Shown here: positions 1-7,344 of the stretch, in pieces
Numbering within the stretch: the first letter of the stretch is position 1
How the letters are laid out: the number at the start of each line of letters is the position of its first letter
Origin: Cohaesibacter gelatinilyticus
GTDB taxonomy: Bacteria > Pseudomonadota > Alphaproteobacteria > Rhizobiales > Cohaesibacteraceae
Assembly: GCF_900215605.1 (NCBI RefSeq)
Contig: NZ_OBEL01000001.1
Location: 434,001 to 498,000, forward strand
DNA length: 64,000 nt
Direction of reading: 5' to 3'
Program-made: the position numbers and the translations under genes
The notes under the pieces: model-generated
Told to the model about the DNA's origin: nothing
What the model saw: only the letters and a program-made list of their open reading frames with translations
The model's database searches: none

Positions 1-134
1 TGCATCCGATGAAACGCATGGCTTCGCCTCAGGAAATTGCTCAAGCGGCGCTCTTCCTGTTGTCGGATAGAAGCTCATTTGTAACAGGATGTCCTTTGAT
101 TGCTGATGGAGGTGTGTCGGTACGTCTCGCTTAA
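1..134 (+). CDS. Short-chain dehydrogenase/reductase, C-terminal end (partial)
   Basis: Only the last 44 codons are in the window; the reading frame begins at base 3 and ends at a TAA at 132-134. The visible tail has the standard SDR C-terminus: a proline-containing segment (RMASPQEIAQAALFL), then SDRSSFVTG and a terminal DGG (LIADGG). These residues follow the active site and close the Rossmann fold over the substrate pocket in classical SDRs. The catalytic Ser/Tyr/Lys and the cofactor glycine motif lie upstream of the window, so neither substrate nor cofactor preference can be judged. The family assignment is firm; the specific reaction is unknown. Confidence 0.8.
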   Translation, partial: HPMKRMASPQEIAQAALFLLSDRSSFVTGCPLIADGGVSVRLA

Positions 135-286
135 GCATGAAGAGATCCAAATGGTGACAGAGCAAACATATCCTTGTTTGACGGATGTGTTTGCCTTTAT
201 GTAAACAGGTAGGAAGATTCACTGCTTCCTAAAATTTCGAGAGATAGCGTCCGGCTTTCCAGCTAGCGCAGACAAACAGGTGTATC

Positions 287-532
287 ATGAGCGAGATTTC
301 TTCTCTGACCTTTGAACAGGCTCTGGCCGAATTGGAGCAGATCGTTCAGCGCTTGGAGCGTGGCGATGTGGAGCTGGAAAAGTCCATCGAAATTTATGAG
401 CGCGGCGAAGCGCTCAAGAAACATTGTGATGCTCTGCTGAAAAAGGCCGAAGAAAAGGTCGAGAAAATCCGCATGTCTGCAAGTGGCGAAGCACAGGGCA
501 CGGAGCCCCTGGATGTGAAGTGGGACGGTTAG
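287..532 (+). CDS. xseB: Exodeoxyribonuclease VII small subunit
   Basis: This is the small subunit of exonuclease VII, which together with XseA degrades single-stranded DNA from both ends in the cytoplasm. The 81-residue length is normal for the family. The diagnostic N-terminal stretch [18 protein letters not shown] is followed by a helical segment ([18 protein letters not shown]) and an acidic tail, as in other alphaproteobacterial XseB proteins. The gene stands alone: the SDR gene ends about 150 bases upstream and the next gene starts 135 bases downstream. No xseA is in the window, which is normal because the two subunits are often unlinked. Confidence 0.95.
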   Translation: MSEISSLTFEQALAELEQIVQRLERGDVELEKSIEIYERGEALKKHCDALLKKAEEKVEKIRMSASGEAQGTEPLDVKWDG

Positions 533-667
533 AGCTCAAGCTGACTAACCACTGCTGGGCACCAAGCTATTCACTTATGATCTAACTGCATGAGGTTGCT
601 ACTTTACCGTGATCCGATCTGCGGGTTACGGTGATGCAATTAGAGATTTGCATCGGGGAAAGCAGAG

Positions 668-1423
668 ATGGCAATTGCATGTGAGCATATCGGGCTGGAA
701 ATCAAAGATGGTATGCGTTTGATCCGCATGCAGCGGCCGGAAAAGAAAAATGCCCTGACACAGCCGATGTATCAGGCTATGGCCGCAGCTATTTCAGATG
801 CGAATAGTGATGACGACACCAAAGTGACCGTTCTTCTGGGAGAACCGGGAGCTTTTTGTGCAGGCAACGATATCGCTGATTTTGCACAGATGGCCAAAGG
901 CGGTGCTTTAGGGCAGCCAATTATCGACTTGCTATATGCCTTGGCGCGCAGTGAAAAGCCAATCGTAGCAGGTGTTGACGGATTGGCTATCGGCATTGGC
1001 ACGACCATGCTGCTTCACTGCGATTATGTTGTGGCCAGTATGATCTCTCGCTTCAAAACACCCTTTACCGATCTGGCACTTGTCCCGGAAGCTGCGAGCT
1101 CTCTGATCGCTCCACGCCTCATGGGACATCAAAAAGCTTTTGAACTGCTTTGTATGAGTGAGTTATGGGATGCAAATCAGATGGCCCAAACTGGCTTGAT
1201 CAACAAGCTGGTCAGTTCTGAAGAGGTTGAAGGCAATGCACTGGAAGCGGCAAACGTCATTGCTTCAAAGCCACAGGCAGCAATGAAGGCTGCACGTGCT
1301 TTACTGCGTTCAGTTAGCCAGAGTGAGGTTGAAGCTCAAATTGAGAAGGAAGCGACGGCATTCCGCGCTCAACTGGCGTCAAGTGAAGCTCAAGCGGCTT
1401 TTGCCGCATTTCTGAAGAAATAG
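668..1423 (+). CDS. Enoyl-CoA hydratase/isomerase (crotonase family)
   Basis: A 251-residue crotonase-fold protein acting on acyl-CoA thioesters. The oxyanion-hole segment is GAFCAGNDIADF (about residues 61-72) and the second glycine-rich motif is GLAIGIGTTM (105-114). The segment LALVPEAASS places a glutamate at 141 in the PEgcSS-like context common in delta3-delta2 enoyl-CoA isomerases, rather than the PGAGG of typical hydratases, so isomerase activity is as likely as hydration. The start is supported by GGGGAAAG about 8 bases upstream. It is a single gene with no beta-oxidation partner beside it. Family is certain; the exact reaction is inference. Confidence 0.85.
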   Translation: MAIACEHIGLEIKDGMRLIRMQRPEKKNALTQPMYQAMAAAISDANSDDDTKVTVLLGEPGAFCAGNDIADFAQMAKGGALGQPIIDLLYALARSEKPIVAGVDGLAIGIGTTMLLHCDYVVASMISRFKTPFTDLALVPEAASSLIAPRLMGHQKAFELLCMSELWDANQMAQTGLINKLVSSEEVEGNALEAANVIASKPQAAMKAARALLRSVSQSEVEAQIEKEATAFRAQLASSEAQAAFAAFLKK

Positions 1424-1504
1424 CAGGCATTGATCTGAGAAACAAAAGACCCGATTTTCGAAACAAACCGAGCCTCTAGATAAGTGGAGTTTTTGGAGCC
1501 GCGA

Positions 1505-1762
1505 CTAATCGCTTCCACCATCACTGTCAGCTTGATGCTCGGCGTCGCTTTGAACTTCACTATCCTGTTTCACGATAGCAGGCATGAACAACACTACCAA
1601 AATGCCGGCCCCGAAGGTTGCGACAGAGAGAATAAACCAGATGGTCCCTGAGCGACCCTTGGCTTTTGCTGTAATTGCACCAATGATCCCGGCAAGCAGA
1701 AGTACTTGAAGCACAACCATCTCGTAACTGCCGATCTGAAAAATTCCCGGTAAACTTGGCAT
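1505..1762 (-). CDS. Small two-TM membrane protein of unknown function
   Basis: An 85-residue protein I do not recognise. It has two hydrophobic segments (about residues 15-32 and 40-60) joined by a short basic loop (KAKGRSG), followed by an acidic, Ser/Asp-rich tail (SDAEHQADSDGGSD). A GGAG ribosome-binding site sits 7 bases before the ATG. The positive loop between two helices and the acidic C-terminus suggest an inner-membrane hairpin protein. It is on the same strand as the SGNH hydrolase gene upstream (gap of about 67 bases), so co-transcription is possible. No function can be assigned. Confidence 0.65.
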   Translation of the reverse strand: MPSLPGIFQIGSYEMVVLQVLLLAGIIGAITAKAKGRSGTIWFILSVATFGAGILVVLFMPAIVKQDSEVQSDAEHQADSDGGSD

Positions 1763-1829
1763 TGAGGTCTCCTAACAAATATCGCCCCCAGATAGGCGCT
1801 TTAAGGCCAAAAATCAATGCGGCAATTAC

Positions 1830-2486
1830 TCAAGCCCAGCCTTCTATCAATGTCTTGCGCCATGCACCCCATTGATTGATGGCGTTTGCACATGATTGAT
1901 AGCCTGCGCCTGTCGGGTGAAGGCCGTCTCCTTGCTTCAATGCGGATTGATAATCTGCATCTCCCAGCATGGCTCCGAACAGATCGAAAAAGGGAATATT
2001 GAGTTCGCTACAGATATCAGCGTAAAGCTCTGTTCCTTCGGCGCAATCGATATTGCGAAAGTCAAAGCGCATGCCATCGGCCATGCGATAGGGCATTTGA
2101 GTTTCATCGATGGGAGGAGGACCAATAACCAGTACCGGAGCAATCTCTGACAATTCCTCGACAAGTGCCCTAAAGGTGCGCTCCAGGCCACGTCGCGGGG
2201 TGCGGGGTTTGTCTTTGTAATCTCCGTCGGCAAAGCGCGAAAGATCATTAGCTCCGGTCCCGAGCACAATGAGTGGCCCCAAGGCGCGCGGAAGACGAGC
2301 CTTGCATTCGGCAGCCGCACGGTTCTTGATTTGATGCATGGTTTGTCCGCGCACGCCGAGGTTATAGGAAGCAAAGGCGGTTACATCCTCCTGATGCATG
2401 CGCCATAGCCGACCCGGCCACCCAAGTCCACTTTCATCGCCCATTCCTTCCGTAGTGGAAGCACCAACAAAGCAAATACGTCTCAT
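1830..2486 (-). CDS. SGNH/GDSL-family hydrolase
   Basis: A 218-residue esterase/lipase-type hydrolase of the SGNH fold. The blocks are readable in order: nucleophile Ser in VGASTTEG (S10), the block II Gly in LGVRGQT (about G44), the block III Asn in GTGANDLS (N80), and the Asp/His pair in DGLHPTGAGY (D187, H190). I chose the ATG at 2486 because GAGGG lies just upstream; an in-frame TTG at 2504 is less likely. There is no signal peptide, so the enzyme is probably cytoplasmic. It lies 14 bases after the small zinc-ribbon membrane ORF on the same strand and may be co-transcribed. The substrate is unknown. Confidence 0.85.
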   Translation of the reverse strand: MRRICFVGASTTEGMGDESGLGWPGRLWRMHQEDVTAFASYNLGVRGQTMHQIKNRAAAECKARLPRALGPLIVLGTGANDLSRFADGDYKDKPRTPRRGLERTFRALVEELSEIAPVLVIGPPPIDETQMPYRMADGMRFDFRNIDCAEGTELYADICSELNIPFFDLFGAMLGDADYQSALKQGDGLHPTGAGYQSCANAINQWGAWRKTLIEGWA

Positions 2487-2500
2487 CTTCAGCCCTCGTT

Positions 2501-2647
2501 TCAATCAAGCAAGCTATAAATCCAATAATAGCCGCCTACAAGAAGCGCAAAACCAATTGACCAAATGAGGATAAGATCCTTGCGCAACTGTTGTCTTGTA
2601 GTGCCGATATCATGAAAGCAATTGTTGCAAACCCACCAGCTTTTCAT
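2501..2647 (-). CDS. Small CxxC membrane ORF (48 aa), possible C-terminal half of a split zinc-ribbon protein
   Basis: This frame reads MKSWWVCNNCFHDIG, then a basic stretch and one clear TM helix (about residues 26-45) ending in IYSLLD. It carries one CxxC (CNNC). The same frame continues open 5' of the ATG back to a TGA and includes REDHDHVYV, which looks like natural upstream protein sequence. A second CxxC (CNYC) lies in a different frame just upstream (2644-2715). Together they would make a two-CxxC zinc ribbon anchored by one TM. Either this is an independent small gene with an ATGA-type overlap, or a frameshift has split an original gene of about 70 codons. Confidence 0.5.
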   Translation of the reverse strand: MKSWWVCNNCFHDIGTTRQQLRKDLILIWSIGFALLVGGYYWIYSLLD

Positions 2648-2715
2648 GACATACACATGGTCGTGGTCTTCTCTATGGGCGCTTCGTGAAAATCATCACA
2701 ATAGTTGCAAAACAT
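2644..2715 (-). pseudogene. N-terminal CxxC half of a possible frameshifted zinc-ribbon gene
   Basis: This short frame reads MFCNYCDDFHEAPIEK and then drifts into a Thr/Met-rich end that stops at a TGA overlapping the ATG of the downstream CxxC-TM ORF. The CNYCDDFHE segment looks like the first knuckle of a zinc ribbon whose second knuckle (CNNC) is in the frame of 2501-2647. No convincing ribosome-binding site precedes the ATG at 2715. A one-base change within about 2650-2685 would fuse the halves. The assignment rests only on the complementary motifs, so it is tentative. Confidence 0.4.
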
Positions 2716-3042
2716 TGTTTGCGTGCGAGTGTCTCTGGCAGTTTTGAAAAAATTGATGACCATAATATTCTGCTCTGATGACGTGCCGGCATCATTGAAA
2801 TTTAAAAGAGCCAGAGCGACGTTAGGGAAGGGCATTTTGCCTGTGATCAGAATGGGGAGCAACCCTGAAGGGTGGCATATTTCTCTTGACCCTAAGAGGG
2901 TAGGGGGAAATGATGTCTGTCACCATCGACAGAAAACTTCGTTTGGTAAAGAGCCGATCGTCACAAAACTTTTGCGCAAACACCGTAGGTTTTGAGGCGA
3001 TTTTCTCTTTGCTCATCCGGTATCATTGGAGGTTCAAACATA

Positions 3043-4653
3043 ATGAATAAGCTTCTTACTGGCGTCGCAGCCCTGGCGGTAGGCGCCAGCTTTGCAGGCT
3101 CTGCCCAAGCGGATTTCTCTCTCAATATCTTGCACATCAACGATCTGCATTCCCGTATTGAGTCGATCAACAAATATGACTCCACCTGCAATGCCAAGGG
3201 TGAAGAAGAAGGCAAGTGCTTTGGCGGTATTGCTCGCGTCAAAACCATGCTGGATCAGCGTCGCGCCGAGCTGAAAGATGCTGGCAAGAATGTCCTGACC
3301 GTTGATGCCGGTGACCAATTCCAAGGCTCGCTCTTCTATTCAACTTATAAAGGCGCTGCTGCTGTTGAATTCATGAATGGCATCGGCTTCGACGTCATGG
3401 CAGTTGGCAACCACGAGTTTGATGATGGCCCGAAAGGTCTCGCTGATTTCCTGGCAAAGGCTGAATTTCCTGTCATCTCTGGCAACATCGATGTTTCTTC
3501 CGAGCCGCTGCTGAAGGGCAAGGTCAAAGGCACACTCGTTGTTGAGCGCGGCGATCAGAAAATTGGTATCGTGTCCACCTTGGCAACCGATACAGCTGAG
3601 ACCTCGTCTCCTGGTGACAAAGTCATCTTCATGGATTCTGCTGACTATCTGAAGCAGGCAGTGGCTGATCTGACAGCACAGGGCGTCAACAAGATCATCG
3701 CTGTGACCCATGAGGGCCTTCCAAAGGACATGGAACTGGCATCCCAGGTATCCGGTATTGATGTGATCGTTGGTGGCCATTCTCATACTTTGTTGTCCAA
3801 TACAGCAAAGCGCGCTGAAGGCCCTTATCCTGTCATGGTCAAGAACCCAGATGGAAAGGAAGTGCCAATTGTACAGGCCTACGCCTATTCCAAATATGTG
3901 GGCGACATCGAAGTCACTTGGAATGACAATGGTGATGTGATTTCTGCAAAGGGTGAGCCAATCCTGCTCGACAAATCTGTTGCAATGGATGAAGGCTTCA
4001 AAAAGCGCGTTGCTGAGCTTGGTGCTCCAATTGCGGATTTGAAAGCCAAAGTCATCGGTAATCTGTCCGCTGCCGTTGATGGCAAGCGCGAAAACTGCCG
4101 TACTGGTGAATGTGAGATGGGCAATCTTGTGTCCGACGCAATTCTGGATCGGGTAAAGGACCAAGGTGTCGATTTGGTGATCCAGAACGGCGGTGGTCTG
4201 CGTGCCTCCATTGATGCTGGCGAAGTGACCATGGGCGAAGTCCTGACTGTCCTGCCATTCCAGAACACTCTGGCTACCTTCCAGTTGAAAGGCGCTGATG
4301 TCATTGCTGCTTTGGAAAATGGTGTATCTCAGGTCGAGGAAGTCAAAGGTCGCTTCGCTCAGGTTGCCGGCATCAAATATAGCTGGACCCGAGCAAAGCC
4401 TGCTGGCGAACGTATCACTTCTGTTGAAGTCATGAAAGATGGCAAATGGATGGCAATCGACAAGGAAGCCGTTTATGGCGTTGCATCCAACAACTACATG
4501 CGGTCCGGCGGTGATGGCTACAAAGTCTTCAAGGCCAATGGTATGAAGGCATATGATTATGGTCCGGGTTTGGATGAAGTGCTGGCTGATTACATCTCCA
4601 AAAACCCTGATTACAAGCCAGGTCTGGATGGCCGAGTTTCCGAAGTTAAATAA
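3043..4653 (+). CDS. Periplasmic 5'-nucleotidase / metallophosphatase (UshA-like)
   Basis: A 536-residue secreted nucleotidase that would dephosphorylate nucleotides in the periplasm for nucleoside and phosphate scavenging. Residues 1-23 are a signal peptide ending AQA. The calcineurin-like metal site is visible in order: LHINDLHS (D34, H36), DAGDQFQGS, GNHEFDDG, THEG and GGHSH. The C-terminal nucleotide-binding domain has VIQNGGGLRASI and LPFQNTL. The start at 3043 follows GGAGG at 3028; the in-frame codons before it are leader sequence. A strong terminator follows, so it is a single-gene unit. Close to the usual UshA length of about 550. Confidence 0.9.
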   Translation: MNKLLTGVAALAVGASFAGSAQADFSLNILHINDLHSRIESINKYDSTCNAKGEEEGKCFGGIARVKTMLDQRRAELKDAGKNVLTVDAGDQFQGSLFYSTYKGAAAVEFMNGIGFDVMAVGNHEFDDGPKGLADFLAKAEFPVISGNIDVSSEPLLKGKVKGTLVVERGDQKIGIVSTLATDTAETSSPGDKVIFMDSADYLKQAVADLTAQGVNKIIAVTHEGLPKDMELASQVSGIDVIVGGHSHTLLSNTAKRAEGPYPVMVKNPDGKEVPIVQAYAYSKYVGDIEVTWNDNGDVISAKGEPILLDKSVAMDEGFKKRVAELGAPIADLKAKVIGNLSAAVDGKRENCRTGECEMGNLVSDAILDRVKDQGVDLVIQNGGGLRASIDAGEVTMGEVLTVLPFQNTLATFQLKGADVIAALENGVSQVEEVKGRFAQVAGIKYSWTRAKPAGERITSVEVMKDGKWMAIDKEAVYGVASNNYMRSGGDGYKVFKANGMKAYDYGPGLDEVLADYISKNPDYKPGLDGRVSEVK

Positions 4654-4688
4654 GCATTTTCAAGGGTATATCCGAAGGATATGGATGC

Positions 4689-4725
4689 AAACCCGGTGCC
4701 CTAAAGGGCATCGGGTTTGTTTTTG
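4689..4725 (+). terminator. Rho-independent terminator after the 5'-nucleotidase gene
   Basis: A 13-bp stem (4689-4701 with 4706-4718, one wobble pair) with a four-base loop TAAA is followed by GTTTTTG. It lies 35 bases after the stop codon. Confidence 0.9.
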
Positions 4726-4852
4726 CGCAAATGGAAGTTCAAATGGATCTTTTTTGTCGATATCGAGCGACAAATCTGATAGGTTCCGTCTTCTTGCCCC
4801 CCAACTCAAGCACGCAGAGCAAGATTTCTCTATTCTGCAAGCGGAGCTACCT

Positions 4853-5698
4853 ATGACCACATTGACCTTTCTTGCGGTAATTGCAGCTGCGGCTTTGCAT
4901 GCCCTTTGGAATGCGGTGGTCAAGGGGAGCGGAGATACGTATCTTTCCATGACAGCGGTGATGCTGGGGCAAGCTGTGGCAGGGTTGGCTCTTCTGCCAT
5001 TCTTTGCCTTTCCAGCCGAAGAAAGCTGGAGCCTTCTGGCTCTGGGAGTTTTCTTGCATCTTGGTTATCAGATTTTTCTTCTGCAGAGCTACAAATTTGG
5101 TGATCTGACGCAGGTCTATCCCATTGCTCGTGGCTCCGCACCTCTGATCGTTGCTGGTTTTTCTCTTGTTGTGCTAGGCGTGGAAATGTCTCGTCTGGAA
5201 TGGATTGCTATTCTTGTGATCGGGCTTGGTATCATGAGCTTGGTCGCTGTACGCAAGTCGGACGGCGCACGGAACGGTAAGGCGGGCTTGCTTGCCTTTG
5301 CAACCGGTTGTTTCATTGCTGCTTATTCCCTTGCCGATGGCATGGGGGCACGACTGACCGATTCAGCTCTGGGTTATTTTGCCTGGCTTTCGGTTCTGGA
5401 TGCTCTGCTCTATATGGCTGTTATCCGCTATTTGAAACCAGGAACCATTTCGGCCGTTCCTCGCAAAGGAAAAAAGGCGTTCTTCATTGGAGGTGGAGCT
5501 TCTTTCGTTGCCTACGCATTGGTGGTCTGGGCCTTTACTCAAGCGCCAATCGCCATGGTTACAGCTTTGCGCGAAACCTCTATCATTTTCGCTCTTCTGA
5601 TTGGCGTCTTTTTTCTTAATGAGCGCTTCAATTTCAGCAAGTTTCTCTCGACTATTCTGACGGTTGCCGGGGCAATCTTGTTGCGTCTGGCCCGCTAG
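4853..5698 (+). CDS. EamA/DMT-family transporter
   Basis: A 281-residue inner-membrane protein with ten hydrophobic segments arranged as two five-helix EamA repeats, the usual drug/metabolite transporter layout. The first repeat begins FLAVIAAAALHALWNAVVKG, a typical EamA opening, and the second repeat ends with an SIIFALLIGVFFLNERF segment, the conserved signature before the last helix. I chose the ATG at 4853, which follows GCGGAG, because the longer frame contains non-membrane sequence with the upstream terminator in it. Exported or imported substrate is unknown. It is a single gene between the terminator at 4689 and the hydrolase at 5834. Confidence 0.85.
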   Translation: MTTLTFLAVIAAAALHALWNAVVKGSGDTYLSMTAVMLGQAVAGLALLPFFAFPAEESWSLLALGVFLHLGYQIFLLQSYKFGDLTQVYPIARGSAPLIVAGFSLVVLGVEMSRLEWIAILVIGLGIMSLVAVRKSDGARNGKAGLLAFATGCFIAAYSLADGMGARLTDSALGYFAWLSVLDALLYMAVIRYLKPGTISAVPRKGKKAFFIGGGASFVAYALVVWAFTQAPIAMVTALRETSIIFALLIGVFFLNERFNFSKFLSTILTVAGAILLRLAR

Positions 5699-5833
5699 CA
5701 AAAACCCCACACTTGAGCCTGCCAAAGCACTCTTGCCGCATTGCGTTGCTAACCGGCAGACGCTATCGTTTCATGAGCCGTATCATGACCAAATATCGTG
5801 TTTGGTTGGTATGACTGATGGAGGGAAAGCATA

Positions 5834-6454
5834 ATGGATCTGATATTGGGCCTGGTTCTGGCTGGCATCGTTTTTCTGATGGCAAACGGGCTGTTCAAAC
5901 TGCTCAACCGACCCAAGATTATACGGATAGATCCAGAACAGCGTCCTAACACTGCTTTGTTGGTAATCGATATGCAAACTGATTTCACCAAGAACCACGA
6001 CAAAGCGAGCAAACACAGTGCTTTCGAGTTGATCAATAGTCTGGCTATGGAAAAACAGCGGACAGGAGTTGCTGTTATCGAGATCCGGCATGTTTTCGTT
6101 GCTCTCCATGAAAAACTCTTCATGCGTATGACTGCTGGCGGGGCAGGTGTGGAAGGAAGTCCGGGTATTGATCGGGATGACGCGTTAAGCTTTCAAGCTG
6201 ACCAGCTTTTTACAAAGCACCAGATGGACAGTTTTTCAGTCCCAGCCTTTGAAAGCTATCTGGATCAGCACAAAATCGGTCATCTTTATATTACAGGACA
6301 GGAAGCGAATGCTTGCATTCAGGCGACAGCCAATGGGGCATTGGCTCGCGGATATGAAATTACCCTTGTTGACGAGGGAATTCTGAGTGCTGATCAGCAT
6401 AAATGGCAGAAAAATAGGGAAAACCTTCTTCTGAAAGGAGCTCGGATCCAATAG
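5834..6454 (+). CDS. Isochorismatase-like cysteine hydrolase with N-terminal membrane anchor
   Basis: A 206-residue member of the isochorismatase superfamily. The catalytic triad is visible: Asp46 in LLVIDMQTDF, Lys128 in LFTKHQMDSF and Cys161 in QEANACIQATANGAL. Unusually for the family, residues 2-22 form a hydrophobic helix, so the enzyme is probably tethered to the inner membrane with its active domain on one face. A GGAGGG ribosome-binding site lies 8 bases before the ATG. Relatives hydrolyse amides such as nicotinamide or N-carbamoyl compounds; the substrate here cannot be told. Confidence 0.85.
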   Translation: MDLILGLVLAGIVFLMANGLFKLLNRPKIIRIDPEQRPNTALLVIDMQTDFTKNHDKASKHSAFELINSLAMEKQRTGVAVIEIRHVFVALHEKLFMRMTAGGAGVEGSPGIDRDDALSFQADQLFTKHQMDSFSVPAFESYLDQHKIGHLYITGQEANACIQATANGALARGYEITLVDEGILSADQHKWQKNRENLLLKGARIQ

Positions 6455-6701
6455 GTCTCAGATTTGGCTGCCCCTGTTCTGTATTGGAACTCGCGATCCT
6501 TTGCGCGCATGTCGAGACGGAATTATCTAAAATTTGAACAATCTACAAAAGGTCTGACTAAGGCTGGTTGTAGAATTCAGGAGTGCCTTAACGAGATTGA
6601 AGCGCTGTCGTTCCATTCTGTTTTTGAAAAATTGAAGAAGTTGGCAGATGCGGCGCTTGTTTGGCACGCATTGTCCGGCAAAACAAGACAGTGGGGATAT
6701 G

Positions 6702-7271
6702 ATGGAGATGCGAAAAGCTCTTTCTTCATTAGGATTTTTGGCGCTAGGTTATTGGTGCATGTTCTGGACCCTGAACGGGTTGGACAAATTTCTCAATCGA
6801 ACCGATATTGGACTCCTTACCTGGTATGGCAATGATCGAGATGAAAAATTTGCCATGTATTTTGACCGGCTAGGGATGTCTGATAGTGCCGTGAATCCGG
6901 TTTTGATGTTTGCTGGCGTTTGGGAACTGGCAGCTGCTGCGGTATGTCTAATTGCAATGATTGCCTTCTACAAAGGCGCTCCAATGGCTGAAAAAATGGA
7001 AAAAGCCAATCAGGCGATCATTATCTCGGCGATCACATTCATTGGTTTTTGTATCTTTGATGTAGTTGTTGGTGATCGGGCAGAATTGTTGGAGCATTCC
7101 ACCTATATCGGCGTGGTCATTGTCTCCTACATCTTGTTGGCATTGGAACCGGTTTTCTCGGAACTTCACAAAGATCTGGGCGTGGAAGAGGATGATGGGC
7201 AAGAGCTGCATATGAATCGATATCGCGGGGAAGCCGCGCCACTGGACCCGGCTGCTGTAGCAGCAGAATAA
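6702..7271 (+). CDS. Multi-spanning membrane protein of unknown function
   Basis: A protein of about 189 residues I do not recognise by name. It has at least four hydrophobic segments (about 7-22, 63-85, 100-120 and 127-145), an aromatic N-terminal part with WCMFWTLNGLDKF, and a hydrophilic acidic C-terminal tail (EEDDGQ, then an Ala-rich end). The start is not certain: tandem ATGs at 6699 and 6702 and another at 6708 follow GGGG at 6693-6696; 6702 gives the best spacing. The DoxX-like size and helix number are suggestive, but no signature residue supports that. Terminated by the hairpin at 7300. Confidence 0.65.
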   Translation: MEMRKALSSLGFLALGYWCMFWTLNGLDKFLNRTDIGLLTWYGNDRDEKFAMYFDRLGMSDSAVNPVLMFAGVWELAAAAVCLIAMIAFYKGAPMAEKMEKANQAIIISAITFIGFCIFDVVVGDRAELLEHSTYIGVVIVSYILLALEPVFSELHKDLGVEEDDGQELHMNRYRGEAAPLDPAAVAAE

Positions 7272-7299
7272 ACAGCTTACGTTTGACGTTATCAAAAAG

Positions 7300-7326
7300 A
7301 AAAGCTGGCTCAGGCCAGCTTTTTTG
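7300..7326. terminator. Bidirectional terminator
   Basis: A 10-bp stem (AAAAGCTGGC with GCCAGCTTTT) and a four-base loop has a T-run on the right and an A-run on the left. It sits between two convergent genes and can serve both. Confidence 0.9.
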
Positions 7327-7344
7327 CGTTGAAGCGGAACGTGT

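Noticed and set aside
3340-4164. Minus-strand frame of 274 codons
   Set aside because: It is antisense to the 5'-nucleotidase gene, has no ribosome-binding site and no recognisable domain.
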